Assembly (NCBI GenBank): GCA_030035585.1
Contig: CM057469.1
Location: forward strand, 15,308,501 to 15,372,500
Direction: 5' to 3'
Source of the DNA: Dugong dugon
Taxonomy: Eukaryota > Chordata > Mammalia > Sirenia > Dugongidae
Length of the DNA: 64,000 nucleotides
Position 1 is the stretch's first letter. Every line of letters begins with the position of its first letter. The translations under genes were made by a program, and so were the position numbers. Below the pieces are notes generated by a model. That model ran no database searches. It was not told the origin of the DNA and saw nothing but the letters and a program-made list of their open reading frames with translations. Positions 1 through 10,829 of this stretch are shown piece by piece.

Positions 1-340
1 ATTTCTCTTTATTCTCTTGAAATTTTTATTCACATGGTTACCAGATTTTAATAATCTGTCTCCAAGTTTGAAGGATTTTTTTTAACTCAGTAGGATTTTG
101 TACTCTTCCCTATTTTACATATTTACTGCGCCATTTCAACAGGTGCATACTTGGATGATGTGGGCACTCCATAGTTGACTTCATGATTCTGTTTTTGAAT
201 TCTGAAAGTGTTTCCGGTTTCCACGATTAGAAACCCTGCTACTACACACATCTTGTCCATATAGCATACATCTTCTTTTGATCTATTTCCCTGGGGGTCT
301 AGTCACAGATGGTACTGACATTTTTGTACTCTGTTTGTCC
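1..340. other. Intergenic, nothing recognised
   Basis: AT-rich sequence with no convincing coding frame or repeat that I can name. Confidence 0.5.
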
Positions 341-495
341 AAAAAAACCCACCAAACCTGTTGCCATCAATTCGATTCCAATTCATAGGACAGAATAGAA
401 CTGCCTCATAGCGTTTCCAAGGAGCAGCTGGTGGATTTGAACTGCCAACCTTTCGGTTAGCAAATAAGCTCTTAACCACTGTGCACCAGGGCTCC
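341..495 (-). mobile_element. AfroSINE, class A
   Basis: Reverse-strand copy. The SINE tail (ATTGGAATCGAATTGATGG on the minus strand) comes at the low-coordinate end and the head (CCTGGTGCACAGTGGTTAAG) at the high end. I call class A the copies whose head reads GAGCCCTGGTGGCGCAGTGG. The middle of the body is shortened. Confidence 0.85.
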
Positions 496-614
496 AATTG
501 CTCTCCAAAAGGAATGTTCACTTTTTTAAAGTCTCCAGAATTAAACGAGTGTATCTCGGAATACTTGACAGCACAGGGAATTTTCAAAATGCATTTTCTT
601 GTGTTGTTAGTATA

Positions 615-776
615 CCAAGACCAAACCCATTGCCGTCGAGTCGATTCCAACTCATAGTGACCCTATAGGACAGAGTAGAACTACCCCGACAGGGTTTCCA
701 AGGAGTGGCTGGTGGATGCGAACTGCCAACCTTTTGGTTAGCAGCCAAACGCTTAACCACTATGCCACCAGGGCCC
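615..776 (-). mobile_element. AfroSINE, class A, with 13-bp TSD
   Basis: Well-preserved reverse copy flanked by a perfect target-site duplication TGTTGTTAGTATA at 602-614 and 777-789. This fixes both edges and shows retrotransposition. Confidence 0.93.
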
Positions 777-1166
777 TGTTGTTAGTATAATAGCTATAAA
801 AATGACTCCTAAGTATTGTTTTAAGCTGTTCTTCCTTAAAGTTCTAATTATTTTTGTATTTATTGTTTTACTTTTTCTAGCCTGTCTTATGATGAAAAGG
901 ATAATTTTAAATGTCAATTACAGCAGGTATTAAAAGGTAATATCCCTGCTTATGCCTACAGTTGCAACTTGTCACAAAAAGGAGATCCAAATCAATAAGC
1001 ACATGAAAAGATGCACAATTTCATTAGTCATCAGAGAAACGCAAGTTAGAACACAGTGGAGTATCTATACACTTCCACCATAACGAAAAAGACCAAAAAT
1101 ACCAAGTGTTGGCATTTCTCCCAATATCTCCTGAAGCTAAATATATACATATCCTATGACCAGCAA

Positions 1167-1355
1167 AGGAGCCTTGGTGGCGCAGTGGTTAAGCGCCTGG
1201 CTGCTAATCAAAAGGTAAGCAGTTCAAACCCACCAACTGCTCTGCGGAAGAAGGATGTGGCAATCTACTTCAGTAAAGATTACAGCCTTGGAACCCTTTC
1301 TGGCAGTTCTACTCCGTTCTACAGGGTCCCTGTGAGTCAGAATCAACTCCTCCAT
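1167..1355 (+). mobile_element. AfroSINE, class A
   Basis: Nearly full-length forward copy inside the L1 remnant. A box GGTGGCGCAGTGG and B-box-like AGTTCAAACCC are visible. The tail GTGAGTCAGAATCAACTC is diverged. Confidence 0.9.
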
Positions 1356-1375
1356 GACGAGTATGACCAGGGTAA

Positions 1376-1535
1376 AGAGCCCTGGAGACGCGATGGTTAA
1401 GAGCTTGGCTGCTGACCAAAAGGTTGGTTTGAACCCACCCAGTGGCTCCGTGGGAGAAGGATTTGGCGACTGGCTTCTGTAAAGATTGTTGCAGTTGTTG
1501 TGTGCTATCAAGTCGCTCCCAACTTACAGCAACCA
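1376..1535 (+). mobile_element. AfroSINE, class A, tail lost or rearranged
   Basis: Head and middle (GAGCCCTGGAGACGCGATGG to TTCTGTAAAGATTG) are clear. The 3' part is replaced by TGTTGTGTGCTATCAAGTCG, which looks like a related RTE/SINE tail. Confidence 0.75.
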
Positions 1536-1672
1536 CGGTGGTTAAGAGCTCCACTGCTAACCAAAAAGTTCTGCAGTTCAAATCCATCAACCACTCCTTG
1601 CAAATCCTATGGGGCAGTTCTACTCTGTCCTATCAGGCCACTATGAGTCAGAATCGACTGGACGGCAATTAC
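1536..1672 (+). mobile_element. AfroSINE, class A, short form
   Basis: Third forward copy in a row, lacking the start of the head and the central segment, with a good tail GAGTCAGAATCGACTGGACG. The three copies form a head-to-tail cluster. Confidence 0.85.
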
Positions 1673-1818
1673 AGAAATGTGTCTATCTGTTCATTAAAAC
1701 TGTGTACTAGAATGGTCATAGCAACATTGTTCATAATACCCGAAAGTGGAAACTACCCCGATGTGCATCAATAGCAGAATGGGTAAACTGTTCCAAAATG
1801 GAACACTATAAAGCAACA

Positions 1819-2371
1819 GTTAAGAAATCAAAGGACGTATTGCATTGGGCAAATCTGCTACAAGAGACTTCTTTAAAGTGTTCAAAAACAAAGGTGTCAC
1901 TTTGAGGACTAAGGTGCGCCTGACCCAAGCCCTGGTATCTTCAGTCCCTTCATATGCATGTGAAAGCTGGACAATGAATAAGGAAGACTGAAGAAGAACT
2001 GATGCCTATGAATTATGGTGTTGGTGAAGAATGGTGACTATACCATGGACTGGCAGAAGACAGAACAAATCTGTCTTCGAAGAAGTACAGCCAGAATGCT
2101 CCTTAGAAGTGAGGATGGCGAGACTTTTTGTCTCATGTACTTTGGACATGTTATCAAGCGGAACCAGTCCCTGGAGAAGGACATCACGCTTGGCCAAGTA
2201 GAGGGTTAGTGAAAAAGAGGAAGACCCTCAGTGAGATGGACTGACACAGTGTTTGCAACAATGGGGTCAAACATAGCCATGATCGTGAGGATGGTGCAGG
2301 ACGGGGCAGTGTTTTGTTCTGTTGTACATAGGGTCGCCAGGAGTCGGAACTGACTCACGGCTCCTAACAAC
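1819..2371 (+). mobile_element. RTE-type LINE, 5'-truncated, with 11-bp TSD
   Basis: The last 550 bp of an afrotherian RTE, beginning just after the reverse-transcriptase domain. It ends in the tail shared with AfroSINE followed by CTAACAAC. A perfect duplication ATAAAGCAACA at 1808-1818 and 2372-2382 flanks it. Its reading frame is broken by stop codons. Confidence 0.9.
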
Positions 2372-2690
2372 ATAAAGCAACAAGAATTAATGAACGACAG
2401 CTACCCAAAACAATATGCTGAATCTCACATACATATGCACAAAGGAGTACCTACTTCATATTCCATTTATATAAATTCCAAGAACAGGGACAAATGATTT
2501 ATGGTGTTAGAAGTCAGGATAGTGGCTACCCTTGGGGAGGTGATGACATAAAGGGGCATTGGGGATGTGGCAATGTTTTGTTTCTTGATCCGGATGCTGG
2601 AGACACAGTTCATTTGTTAAAAAAAAAATACATGCATTGCACATGATGATTTATTCACTTTTTTGTATGTAGGCTATATTTCAATAAGAA

Positions 2691-3145
2691 GATTATTTTA
2701 GGACACCATAAAGGAAAAGGTAAACCAAGAGTGGATGAGATATTTGCAACATATAAAAAAATATATTAGAGTATAACACTTGGGTCTTTGCCTGTTCTTT
2801 AACTAAAGTCAGTAGAAGCTTTTTTTTAATGATCTCTTCATCTTTTTCTAACTACTTATTTCTCTGCATTTTTATAGAAATATGTAATTTGGAAAAAAAA
2901 TTGCTTTTTGTATTTACTGAATAGATTTTCCCCCATTACAAACTTTTAAATGTAAAAGAATGGAACGTCGGCTATTTCTCTAGAAAAAAACTCAGATAAT
3001 TTTTAATTTACGTTTTCCTTGGCTGCTTTTTCTCTGAGGGAAGAAGATTTGATATCTTTATTTTTAAAGTTCTTTATTTCTTGCCATATTCTTAAATTCC
3101 CTGGCTCCTTACATCTTCACGAAATCAGTAGGGAGAAAGGTGAGG
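2691..3145. other. Intergenic, AT-rich
   Basis: The first 80 bases may be a further L1 scrap (ATGAGATATTTGCAACATAT). The rest is T-rich sequence I cannot assign. Confidence 0.4.
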
Positions 3146-3316
3146 ATGGGAGTCCCTGGTGATGCAAATAGTTAATTTGCTCAGCTGCTAACGGAAAGGT
3201 GGGAGGTTCAAGTCCAAGAAAGGCGCTCTGCTTCCATTGAATACCCTGTGGCGCACAGTTCTACTCTGACACACGGGGGCGCCATGAGTCGGGGTCCGCT
3301 CGATGGCAACCGGAAG
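3146..3316 (+). mobile_element. AfroSINE, class B
   Basis: Forward copy with the class B head (GAGTCCCTGGTGATGCAAAT) and class B tail (CTCTGACACAC then GCCATGAGTCGG). The centre is deleted. I call class B the copies with GAGTCCCTGGGTGGTGCAAA and GCCATTGAAAACCCTATGGA. Confidence 0.88.
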
Positions 3317-3949
3317 CAGAGGACGGATACCGCTTACGTGAGGGGAAAGCGAGACCTTTAGTCTAAGCTCTATGATCAGGTACGGAAGTGAGGAAGAGGA
3401 AGACAGGAGGAAAACCAGGATTCCGAACAACGTAGGTCAGCCCTTTCCCAGGCAGTACACCACCTCGTCACGTTAGCATTTTTATAAATGAGCAGTTAGG
3501 ACAAGACAGGCCAGCGATCACAAATCACACTGACCAGACAGTCTGACAGCGCCGCCAGCCAGGCGCTCACCGACACGTCGTTACTGAGCCTCGCACAGGC
3601 AGTGACCCAGACGACAGGCCTGCGTCCTCGTGAGGTTCACATTCCAGGGAGAGAGACAGACGCTAAACAAGCCACCAAAGAAACCAGATAATGTGAAGGA
3701 AGTAAACAGTGAGGAAAGAGAGAGTGACGGGGAGGCCTCGCCGAGGAGGAGGCCACAGCTGGGAGGAGAACGCCTCAGCGTGGAAAGGGCTGGCGGTAGT
3801 CGTTCCAGGCAGCAGGCGAGTGTGGTTGAGTGTGGCTTGGTGTGTTCTGGAATCCGGAGGCAGCCCCTGTGGATGAAGCACAGGGGGGCGGGGGCTGGAG
3901 GGCAGGTCCCAGGCCATGGGAGTTTTAAGCAAGAGAGTGACATGATCTG
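3317..3949. other. GC-richer intergenic stretch with old repeat trace
   Basis: Overlapping frames occur on both strands but none has a recognisable domain. The end (3905-3945, GAGAGTGACATGATCTGATG) matches a common ancient mammalian repeat, probably L2-like. Confidence 0.4.
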
Positions 3950-4485
3950 ATGTGCATTGCGCAAATCTGCTGCAAAAGACCCCTCTAAAGTGTTGAAAAG
4001 CAAAGGTGTCACTTTGAGGACTAAGGTGCACCTGACCCAGCCATGGTACTTTCAGTTGGCTCATAGGCATGCAAAAGCTGGACAATGAATAAGGAAGACC
4101 GAAGAAAAACTGCCACCTTTGAATTACGGTGTTGGAGAAGAATATTGACTATCGCATGGACTGCCTGAAGAACGAACAAGTCTATCTCGGAAGAAGTACA
4201 GCCAGAGTGCTCCTTAGAAGCGAGCATGGTGAGACTTCGTCTCTCGTACTTTGGACATGTTATCAGGAGGGACCAGTCCCTGGAGAGGGACATCATGCTT
4301 GGTAAAGTAGAGGAAGAGTGAAAAATAGGAATACTCTCAATGAAACAGATTGACATGGTGGTCGCAACAATGGGCTCAAACACAACAACGATTGTGAGGA
4401 TGGCACAGGACCAGGCAGTGGTCTGTTCTGTTGTATGTAGGGTCCCTGTGAGTTGGAACCGACTTGATGGAACCTAACAACAACA
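3950..4485 (+). mobile_element. RTE-type LINE, 5'-truncated
   Basis: Aligns over its whole length with the copy at 1819-2371 (GACTAAGGTGCACCTGACCC, GGACAATGAATAAGGAAGAC, GAGGATGGCACAGGACC) and ends with the shared tail and (CAA)n. The frame is broken. The two copies start at nearly the same internal point. Confidence 0.9.
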
Positions 4486-4494
4486 ACAGCAGGT

Positions 4495-5056
4495 TTTTTG
4501 TTTTTAATATTTTATTGTGTTTTTGGTGAAAGTATACACAGTAAAACAGGTTTGATTTGCAACTTTAAAAGATAAATTCTATCACAGTAGCCAAAAGGTG
4601 GAAACAACCCAAGTGTCTGTCAACAGATGAATGCATAAACAAAGTGTGGTACGTGCATAATAATACAATGGAGTATTATTCATCCATAAGGAGAGATGAA
4701 GTCCTGATACATGCTCCACCATGGACGAACCTTGAAAACATTATGTTGAGTGCAGTCAGTCAGTCACAAAAGGACAAGTATTGTACGATCTCACTTACCT
4801 GCGGTACCCAGAAGAGGCGAATGCATAAAGACCAAAGTTTGTTAGCAGTGACCAGAAGCGGATGGGAGGGGACAAAGGCAGCCGTTGCTTAAGGGGCGCT
4901 GAGTTTCTGTCTGGGGCGATGAAACATTTTGGGAGTGAATAGTGGTGATGTTTGCAGGCACTGTGAATGTAATTAATGCCGCCGAATTGTACACTTAAAA
5001 ACTGTTCAAATGGTAAATGTGTGTTATATTTTGCCACAATAAAATGAAATTAAAAG
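4495..5056 (+). mobile_element. L1 remnant, ORF2 3' end and 3' UTR
   Basis: Contains ACAATGGAGTATTATTCATC and CACAAAAGGACAAGTATTG, the usual last part of L1 ORF2, then a 3' UTR ending in TTGCCACAATAAAATG. A short reversed L1 tail precedes it at 4495-4560. Confidence 0.8.
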
Positions 5057-5640
5057 ATAATTCTGCCAACTACGTGGAGGGGCTGAGGTTCATAAGAGGG
5101 AGCAAAGAGAGGCCTCAGAAGGCCCCAGTACTCACCTACCTCGTAGGCGGGGGAAGCCTGATAAGGCGATGGCTGTAGGGCTGAGAAGTGGGCAGAGTTG
5201 CCCTCCAGGTCAGCCAGGTCTCAGTGATAGGTTGGACTGGGGGGCGAGGGAGGGAGCAGTCAATACGTTTGGGATATAATAATGATAAACAACAATAACA
5301 GAATATAAAACGGAATAACTAGAAACCGTTCTAAAATAAGTTGTGCTGGCAAGGTATGGCATATGTTTTAATTTTCAGAATAATCTTGAATGTTGTATTA
5401 AAAATGAAATGTCATTTTTTAATAACAAGATTTTAAAACCTACATTGCTAAACCCACGTATCAGGCCACTGCTAATCTCAAAGCGCAGCCTGTATCAGAG
5501 CACAGGACGCTGGCATCAGAGCCCACGCCCTCAACAGCTCTCGTGCCAGTGGGGTCTGGTTCATTGAGCTCTGCAGGCCTCTGACCCCTGGAGTTTTGTT
5601 TGACAGCAGAGGGCAATAATTCCAGTCCCTAAGCACCTAG
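5057..5640. other. Intergenic, nothing recognised
   Basis: Purine-rich first 200 bases, then mixed sequence. No repeat or gene that I can support. Confidence 0.4.
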
Positions 5641-5848
5641 AAGAATCCCTGGGTGGTGCAAATGGTTAATTCTCAGCTGCTAATCGAAAGATTGGAGGTT
5701 CTAGTCTACCCAGAGGTGCCTCAGAAGAAAGGCCTGATGATCTACTTCCAAAAAGTCAGCCATTGAAAACCCTATGGTGCACAGTTCTACTCTAACACTC
5801 ATGGGGTTGCCATGAGTCGGAGTCGACTCCACGGCAACTGGTTTATTT
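5641..5848 (+). mobile_element. AfroSINE, class B
   Basis: Full-length forward copy: head AATCCCTGGGTGGTGCAAAT, middle GAAGAAAGGCCTGATGATC, tail GCCATGAGTCGGAGTCGACT. Confidence 0.93.
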
Positions 5849-6439
5849 TATAAATAAAGAACGTAAGGCTTAGAGAGGTTAACTAAGCTGTGAGTCTGCC
5901 CTCGCTGGCTGGCAATATGGGCCTCGCCAATCAGCCAAATGCGACCATCTGTCCTTTGGGGTCTTTACCTAGTTGGGGTGGTTTACCTTTCAGGGCCATG
6001 CGGAGCCGGAGGCCCGGGTGGCACCAGGAGGGCTTCTAGAGCTGGGGGTGCGGTGGGGGTGTGAACACAAGACTGCCTCACAACAAGGAAAGGCTCTCAG
6101 TCCCCAAGCGAGCTGGCTCTCGGGTGGAAGGAGGGTCAGGGAAGGGACCTCTTCCAAAAACCTTTTTGGGGCTGACAGAGGCAGAGAGAGGAGCAGAGGC
6201 CCAGAGGGCCTTTCTGGTACCGTCTTCTCTGGGTGGGGCAGGCCTGGCTGGCTGAGATTGGGGGCCGCTGCCGGCGACATCTAGAGAAGCCAAGCCCAGC
6301 CGAGCCTCGGTGGGGCTCCAAGACCATCCTGCTGAGACAGAACCTACCGTATCCACCACCAGACTCGGAGAAGGTCAGCTGGGGCAAGGAGGCCCACAGG
6401 GGTGGAAATAGTCAGGTGGAATGGACCCCGAGTCGGAAA
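5849..6439. other. GC-rich intergenic stretch
   Basis: Frames are open on both strands between 5970 and 6490, as expected from GC content alone. I see no start context, splice structure or domain supporting a gene. Confidence 0.4.
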
Positions 6440-6612
6440 TCCTCAGCTTCAGTCCCTGCTCTGCCCTCTCTGAGCTGTGGGCCCTTGGGCTGATTATTTA
6501 ATGTTTGTAAGCCTTAGTTTCCTCTCCTGTAAAATGGGGAGGATAACAATGTCTACTTTGAAGGTTGTTGTGAGGAGCCAATTAGATAAGGTATTTGAAC
6601 ACTGTTTCTACT
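6440..6612 (+). mobile_element. MIR
   Basis: Typical MIR core: GCCTTAGTTTCCTCTCCTGT AAAATGGGGAGGATAA followed by GTTGTTGTGAGG and GGTATTTGAACACT. Ancient and shared by all mammals. Confidence 0.85.
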
Positions 6613-6920
6613 CAGATTGTATGTTTATTTGGAGAGGCTCAGGAGGGACTATGGAGATCTGGGGGCAAAGGGCAGCAGCTGAAGCCTCCCTACCTTAGCC
6701 AGCCCTAGGCACCACCACTTAAGTGCAAGGATTTTACAAATGGCTGTGTGGCATGCAAAGGCTATCTCTTACTTAAAAACACCTCATTTTATAGCCATGT
6801 GTTGTCTGGGATAGGGGGATATCTTTAAAAACCTGGGACCCAACTCAAGTCACCTCCCCAGTGACCCAGATGGGGTAAGTCACTCGAAGTCAGTAGCACT
6901 TACCCCTGTATACATACTTC

Positions 6921-7291
6921 GTTCCATCACCTGTCTGTCAGTTTGTCCTAAGCAAGTGGCTTACCTGTTGCTATGATGCTGGAAGCTATGCCACCGGTAT
7001 TTCAAATACCAGCAGGGTCACCCATGGTGGACAGGTTTCAGAGGAGCTCCAGACTAAGGCTAGAAAGAAAGGCCTGAAGATGCACTTCTGAAAATTAGCC
7101 AATGAAAACCTTATGGATCACAACAGAATATTGTCTGATATAGTGCCTCCTAGGGTGGAAGACACTGCACTGCAGCAACGGACTCAAACATACCGATCAA
7201 TGATCAGCAAGTTGGCACGGAACTGGGCTACATTTTGTTCTGTCGTACGTGGGGTTACCATGAGTTGGAGCTGATTTGACTGCAACTAACA
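6921..7291 (+). mobile_element. Internally deleted RTE (5' UTR fused to 3' end)
   Basis: About 240 bp that I recognise as the 5' untranslated region of the afrotherian RTE (GATGCTGGAAGCTATGCCAC, GGTCACCCATGGTGGACAGG, GATATAGTGCC) join near 7162 directly to the last 130 bp of the element (GCAACGGACTCAAACATA to the shared tail). All coding sequence is missing. A 9-bp duplication ACATACTTC flanks the unit at 6912-6920 and 7292-7300, so it appears to have moved in this short form. The 5' UTR assignment rests on my memory of the family. Confidence 0.8.
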
Positions 7292-7339
7292 ACATACTTC
7301 ATTATTGCACATTATATGTATAAAATTATTGTAATCACC

Positions 7340-7455
7340 TAGACATCTGCTTCTGTTGCTAGATTTAAGCTCGCTCTGTGAGAAAGGCATCCCCAGGGCC
7401 TGATGCAGAGCAGAGCACAGGGTAGGTACTCCACAGGTATTTGTTGAAGAAAATT
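7340..7455 (+). mobile_element. L2 3' end
   Basis: Diverged form of the well-known L2 terminus: TTTAAGCTCGCTCTGTGAG, CCCCAGGGCCTGATGCAGAG, GGTAGGTACTCCACAGGTAT then TTGTTGAA. Confidence 0.7.
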
Positions 7456-7585
7456 GAGCCAAATCACAGTGACATATTCCAGCAAGAGAGCCTTAACATT
7501 TTTTACTATTATAAAAGTAACCTGATTATAGAACATTTCTACATCCTCCAGTGTCCTTCCAATCATTTTTTTCCTAGGCCTAATT

Positions 7586-8101
7586 TTGTTTTTAGATAAT
7601 GATTTTGCAACCTCTATATACAATTTTCCAGAACACTTAATTGTGCTCATGGGGAACCTGTACATAGACCAAGAGACAATCATTCCAACAGAACAAAGGG
7701 ATACTGCGTGGTTTAAAATCAGGGAAGTTGTGCGTCAGGGTTGTATCCTTTCACCGTACTTATTCGATCTGTATGCTGAGCAAATAATCAGAGAAGTTGG
7801 ACTCTATGAAGAAGAATGCGGCATCAAGATTGGAGGCAGACTCATCAACAACCTGCAGTATACAGATGACACAACCTTGCTTGCTGAAAGGGAAGAGGAC
7901 TTGAAGCACTTACTGATGAAGATCAAAGACCACAGCCTTCAGTGTGGATTACATCTCAACATAAAGAAAACCAAAATCCTCACAACTGGACCAATAAGCA
8001 ACATCATGATAAAAGGAGAAGAGATTGAAGTTGTTAAGGATTTCATTTTACTTGGATTCACAATCAACGCCCTTGGAAGCAGCAGTCAAAAAATCAAATA
8101 A
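7586..8101 (+). pseudogene. RTE reverse-transcriptase fragment, 171 codons open
   Basis: This is the C-terminal half of the reverse-transcriptase domain of an RTE-clade LINE. RQGCILSPYLF at residues 50-60 is the conserved motif preceding the catalytic box. YTDD at residues 92-95 is the catalytic box, with Thr in place of the Ala of the usual YADD. INIKKTK-like residues follow (LNIKKTK). The N-terminal endonuclease and the first half of the RT are absent. The frame closes at a TAA (8099-8101) where related copies read on into the C-terminal region; the frame downstream still encodes recognisable RTE residues. The first dozen residues come from flanking DNA. Non-functional. Confidence 0.88.
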
Positions 8102-8606
8102 CATATTGAGTTGGGCAAATCTGCTGCAAAAGACCTCTTTAAAATGTTAAAAAGCAGAGATACCACTTTCAGGACTAAGGTGCGCCTGACCCAAGCCATG
8201 GTATTTTCAATCACCTCATATGCACGCGAAAGCTAGACAATGAATAAGGAAAACCAAAGAAGAATTAACGCCTTTGAATTATGGTGTTGGCGAAGAATAT
8301 TGAATATACCATGGACTGCCAGAAGAACAAACAAATCTGTCTTGGAAGAAGTACAGCTTCTTGGAAGCAAGTCTATGGACATGTTATCAGGAAGGACCAG
8401 TCGCTGGAGAAGGACATCATGCTTGGTAAAGTGGAGGTTTGGAGAAGAAGAGGAAGACCCTTAATGAGATGGATTGACACAGTGGCTGCAACAATGGGCT
8501 TAAACATAGCAAAGATTGTGGGGATAGCACAGGATTGGGCAGTGTTTCATTCTGTTGTACGTAGGGTCTCTATGGGGTGGAACTGACTGGACGGCACCTA
8601 ACAAAA
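7625..8606 (+). mobile_element. RTE-type LINE, 5'-truncated, longest copy here
   Basis: Begins at TTCCAGAACACTTAATTGTG inside the reverse transcriptase and runs to GACGGCACCTAACAAAACAC. Its second half aligns with 1819-2371 and 3950-4485 but lacks about 40 bp near 8358. I could not find a clean target-site duplication. Confidence 0.9.
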
Positions 8607-8611
8607 CACCA

Positions 8612-8929
8612 CACACACAAGCTTTAACATTATAACAGGTACAGTATTTCGTTCTTGTATCTCAGCATCATTTTTTATCCTATTTTCCCCACTTTACTCA
8701 TTATGATCAACCGATTTTTCCAAAAATCACGTTTCCACACAGTGACGTAAAGAATTAGACTAGAAGCTTTCAAATCTGTTTCAATGATAGATCCGTTTAC
8801 AAATAAAGTCTTATGTAGAACTCCAGCATAAAAGAAGATAACCATGATATTTTATTCAAATACATTGGTTTTCTACGTCAAAAGCCTGTTGTTTACTCAT
8901 GATAATGCCAATCAAGAAGCAGGATGAGC
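8612..8929. other. Intergenic, nothing recognised
   Basis: AT-rich unique sequence between an RTE and a reversed L1. Confidence 0.4.
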
Positions 8930-9177
8930 TTTTTAAAAAAATAATATTTTATTGTATTTTTGGTGAAAGCTTACAGAGCAAATTAGGTTCCCATTTGACA
9001 ATGGCCACGCAAATTGTTCAGTGAGGTTAGTTTCGTTTTCACAATGTGTCGACATTCTCTTTAATCGTGTTTAGTGTTTCCTTCCTACTGCTCTCATTTC
9101 CCTGCCCCCTTATCTTCTTGTCTCCGCTTTAGAGCACATGTTGAGCTTTTGGTCTCATTCGGATGGTTTTTTGGTTT

Positions 9178-9570
9178 TAAATAGTTTTGTTTTTTTCATT
9201 TTTTTATTGTGCTTTAGGTGAAAATTTATAGTTCAAGTTAATTTCTCATTCAAGAATTTATACACACATCGTTTTGTGACATTAGTTGTAATCCCCACAA
9301 TGTGACAGCATGCTTCCCCTTTCCACCCTGGGTTCCCTGTGTCCATTCATCCAGTCCCTGTCCCTTCCTGCCTTCTCATCCTGCTTTTGGACAGGAGTTG
9401 CCCGTTTGATCTTGTATATTTGATTGGACTAAGAAGCACATTCCTCACATGTATTATTTTTTGTTTTATAGGCCTGTCGGATCTTTGTCTGAAAAGTGGG
9501 CTTCAGGAATGGTTTCAGTTCTGGGTTAGCAGAGTATCCAGGGGCTGTAGTTTCAGGGGACAGATAATTT
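9178..9570 (-). mobile_element. L1 3' end nested in another L1
   Basis: A second L1 terminus (minus strand: CACCTAAAGCACAATAAAAA) interrupts the 3' UTR of the surrounding L1, which resumes at about 9570 in the same register as the uninterrupted copy near 36255. It resembles the subfamily at 14610-15530. Confidence 0.7.
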
Positions 9571-10829
9571 TTTAGTAGCACACCGTACTAACAGGTAACA
9601 TCCTTGATTTTGTGTACCACTCTGCTATTTTGATAAAAGGTGATCTCAGGGGATAGTTTCAGTTCAAGATTTAAGGAAAGACTCAGGGCTATAGTCTCAG
9701 GGCGCCCTCTGGTCTCCACTGGTCCAGTTAGTCTGGCCTTTTTTAAGAATGTGAGTTTTGTTCTACATTTTTCTCTCATTTTTTCAGGGTCTATCTATTG
9801 TGACCCCAATCAGAACGGTCAGGGTAGACGAGGCCATGGCTCATGTAGGCCATCACCTTTGTATACTTGTTTCTTCTCTGAGATTTTGATTTCCTTCTTA
9901 CTCTTTTGCTCCTGCCAAGTAGAGACCAATAGCTGTATGTTCGACGGCTGCTTGCAAGCTTTCAAGACCACAAACGCTACTCACTTTTCTAGGATGCAGA
10001 ACATGAACTTTGTGAACTATATTATGCCAGGTGACTGGGATGTCCCATGAGACTATGTTCCTAAACTTTCGAACCTAGAAAACCAATCTCAGAAGGTATA
10101 TGGTTATGTCTGAGGAGTACCTGTAGTTGTGTCTTCAAGAATATATTTGCCTGCTCACACACACCTGTATTTACACGCACACATAGATACGTCTATCGAT
10201 TTGCATATATGTATACACCTGTACCTACCCATACACCTGTATACCTATTCCCATCTATATGCGATCATATGCTCTTTTTTTTTTGGTCTTTGTTGCAGCT
10301 GTTGCCATATTATATATGTCAAATTCTTTAATACAGGCATCCTTTTCTCTTGAGTGCTTCTTGGCAACATCATTTACTTTGGTCGTGCTGTGCTCACTAC
10401 ACCCACATTCGGTGCCACTATTCCATCACCCAAAATAACAAGTATCTCCAGTCTAAAGCGTGCTTCTCCTTCCCCTCCTCCATCTCTCCTTGGTAACTAC
10501 CAATGAACATTGGTCTCTTTATATGTATCTATTCTTATCTTCTTCTAGAGCGATCATGCAATATTTGTCCTTATGTGCTTGACTTATTTCACTTAGCATT
10601 ATGCTCTCCAGGTCCATCCATGTTATAATATGTTTCGCTGACTCATCATTGTTCTTTATGTTGGCATGGTATTCCATTGTATGTATATTACCACATTTGG
10701 CTTATCCATTCATCCATTCATGGACGCTTCGGTTGTTGGCATCTTTTTGTTATTGTAAATAATGCTGCAATGAACATAGGTGTGCGTATGTCTGTTCATG
10801 TCACTACTTTTAGGTCTCAAGGGTATATA

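Larger units (their letters stand above)
966..2690 (+). mobile_element. L1 remnant (ORF2 3' end and 3' UTR), interrupted
   Basis: Three pieces of one old L1 in order: 966-1165 (motif CAATAAGCACATGAAAAGATG, near the end of L1 ORF2), 1673-1807, and 2383-2690 (the 3' UTR, with a short A-run near 2621). AfroSINEs and a 5'-truncated RTE lie between the pieces. No reading frame survives. Confidence 0.75.

Noticed and set aside
1167-1230. tRNA-like A and B boxes, seen in AfroSINE heads throughout
   Set aside because: These are SINE heads, not tRNA genes: no cloverleaf acceptor stem and the sequence continues into the SINE body.
3581-4085. Overlapping frames of 106-143 codons on both strands
   Set aside because: GC-rich stretch running into an RTE 3' end. 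Frames on opposite strands have equal length and no domain, as expected by chance.
5973-6493. Several open frames suggesting a GC-rich exon
   Set aside because: No splice sites with matching phase and no recognisable protein. The end overlaps a MIR.
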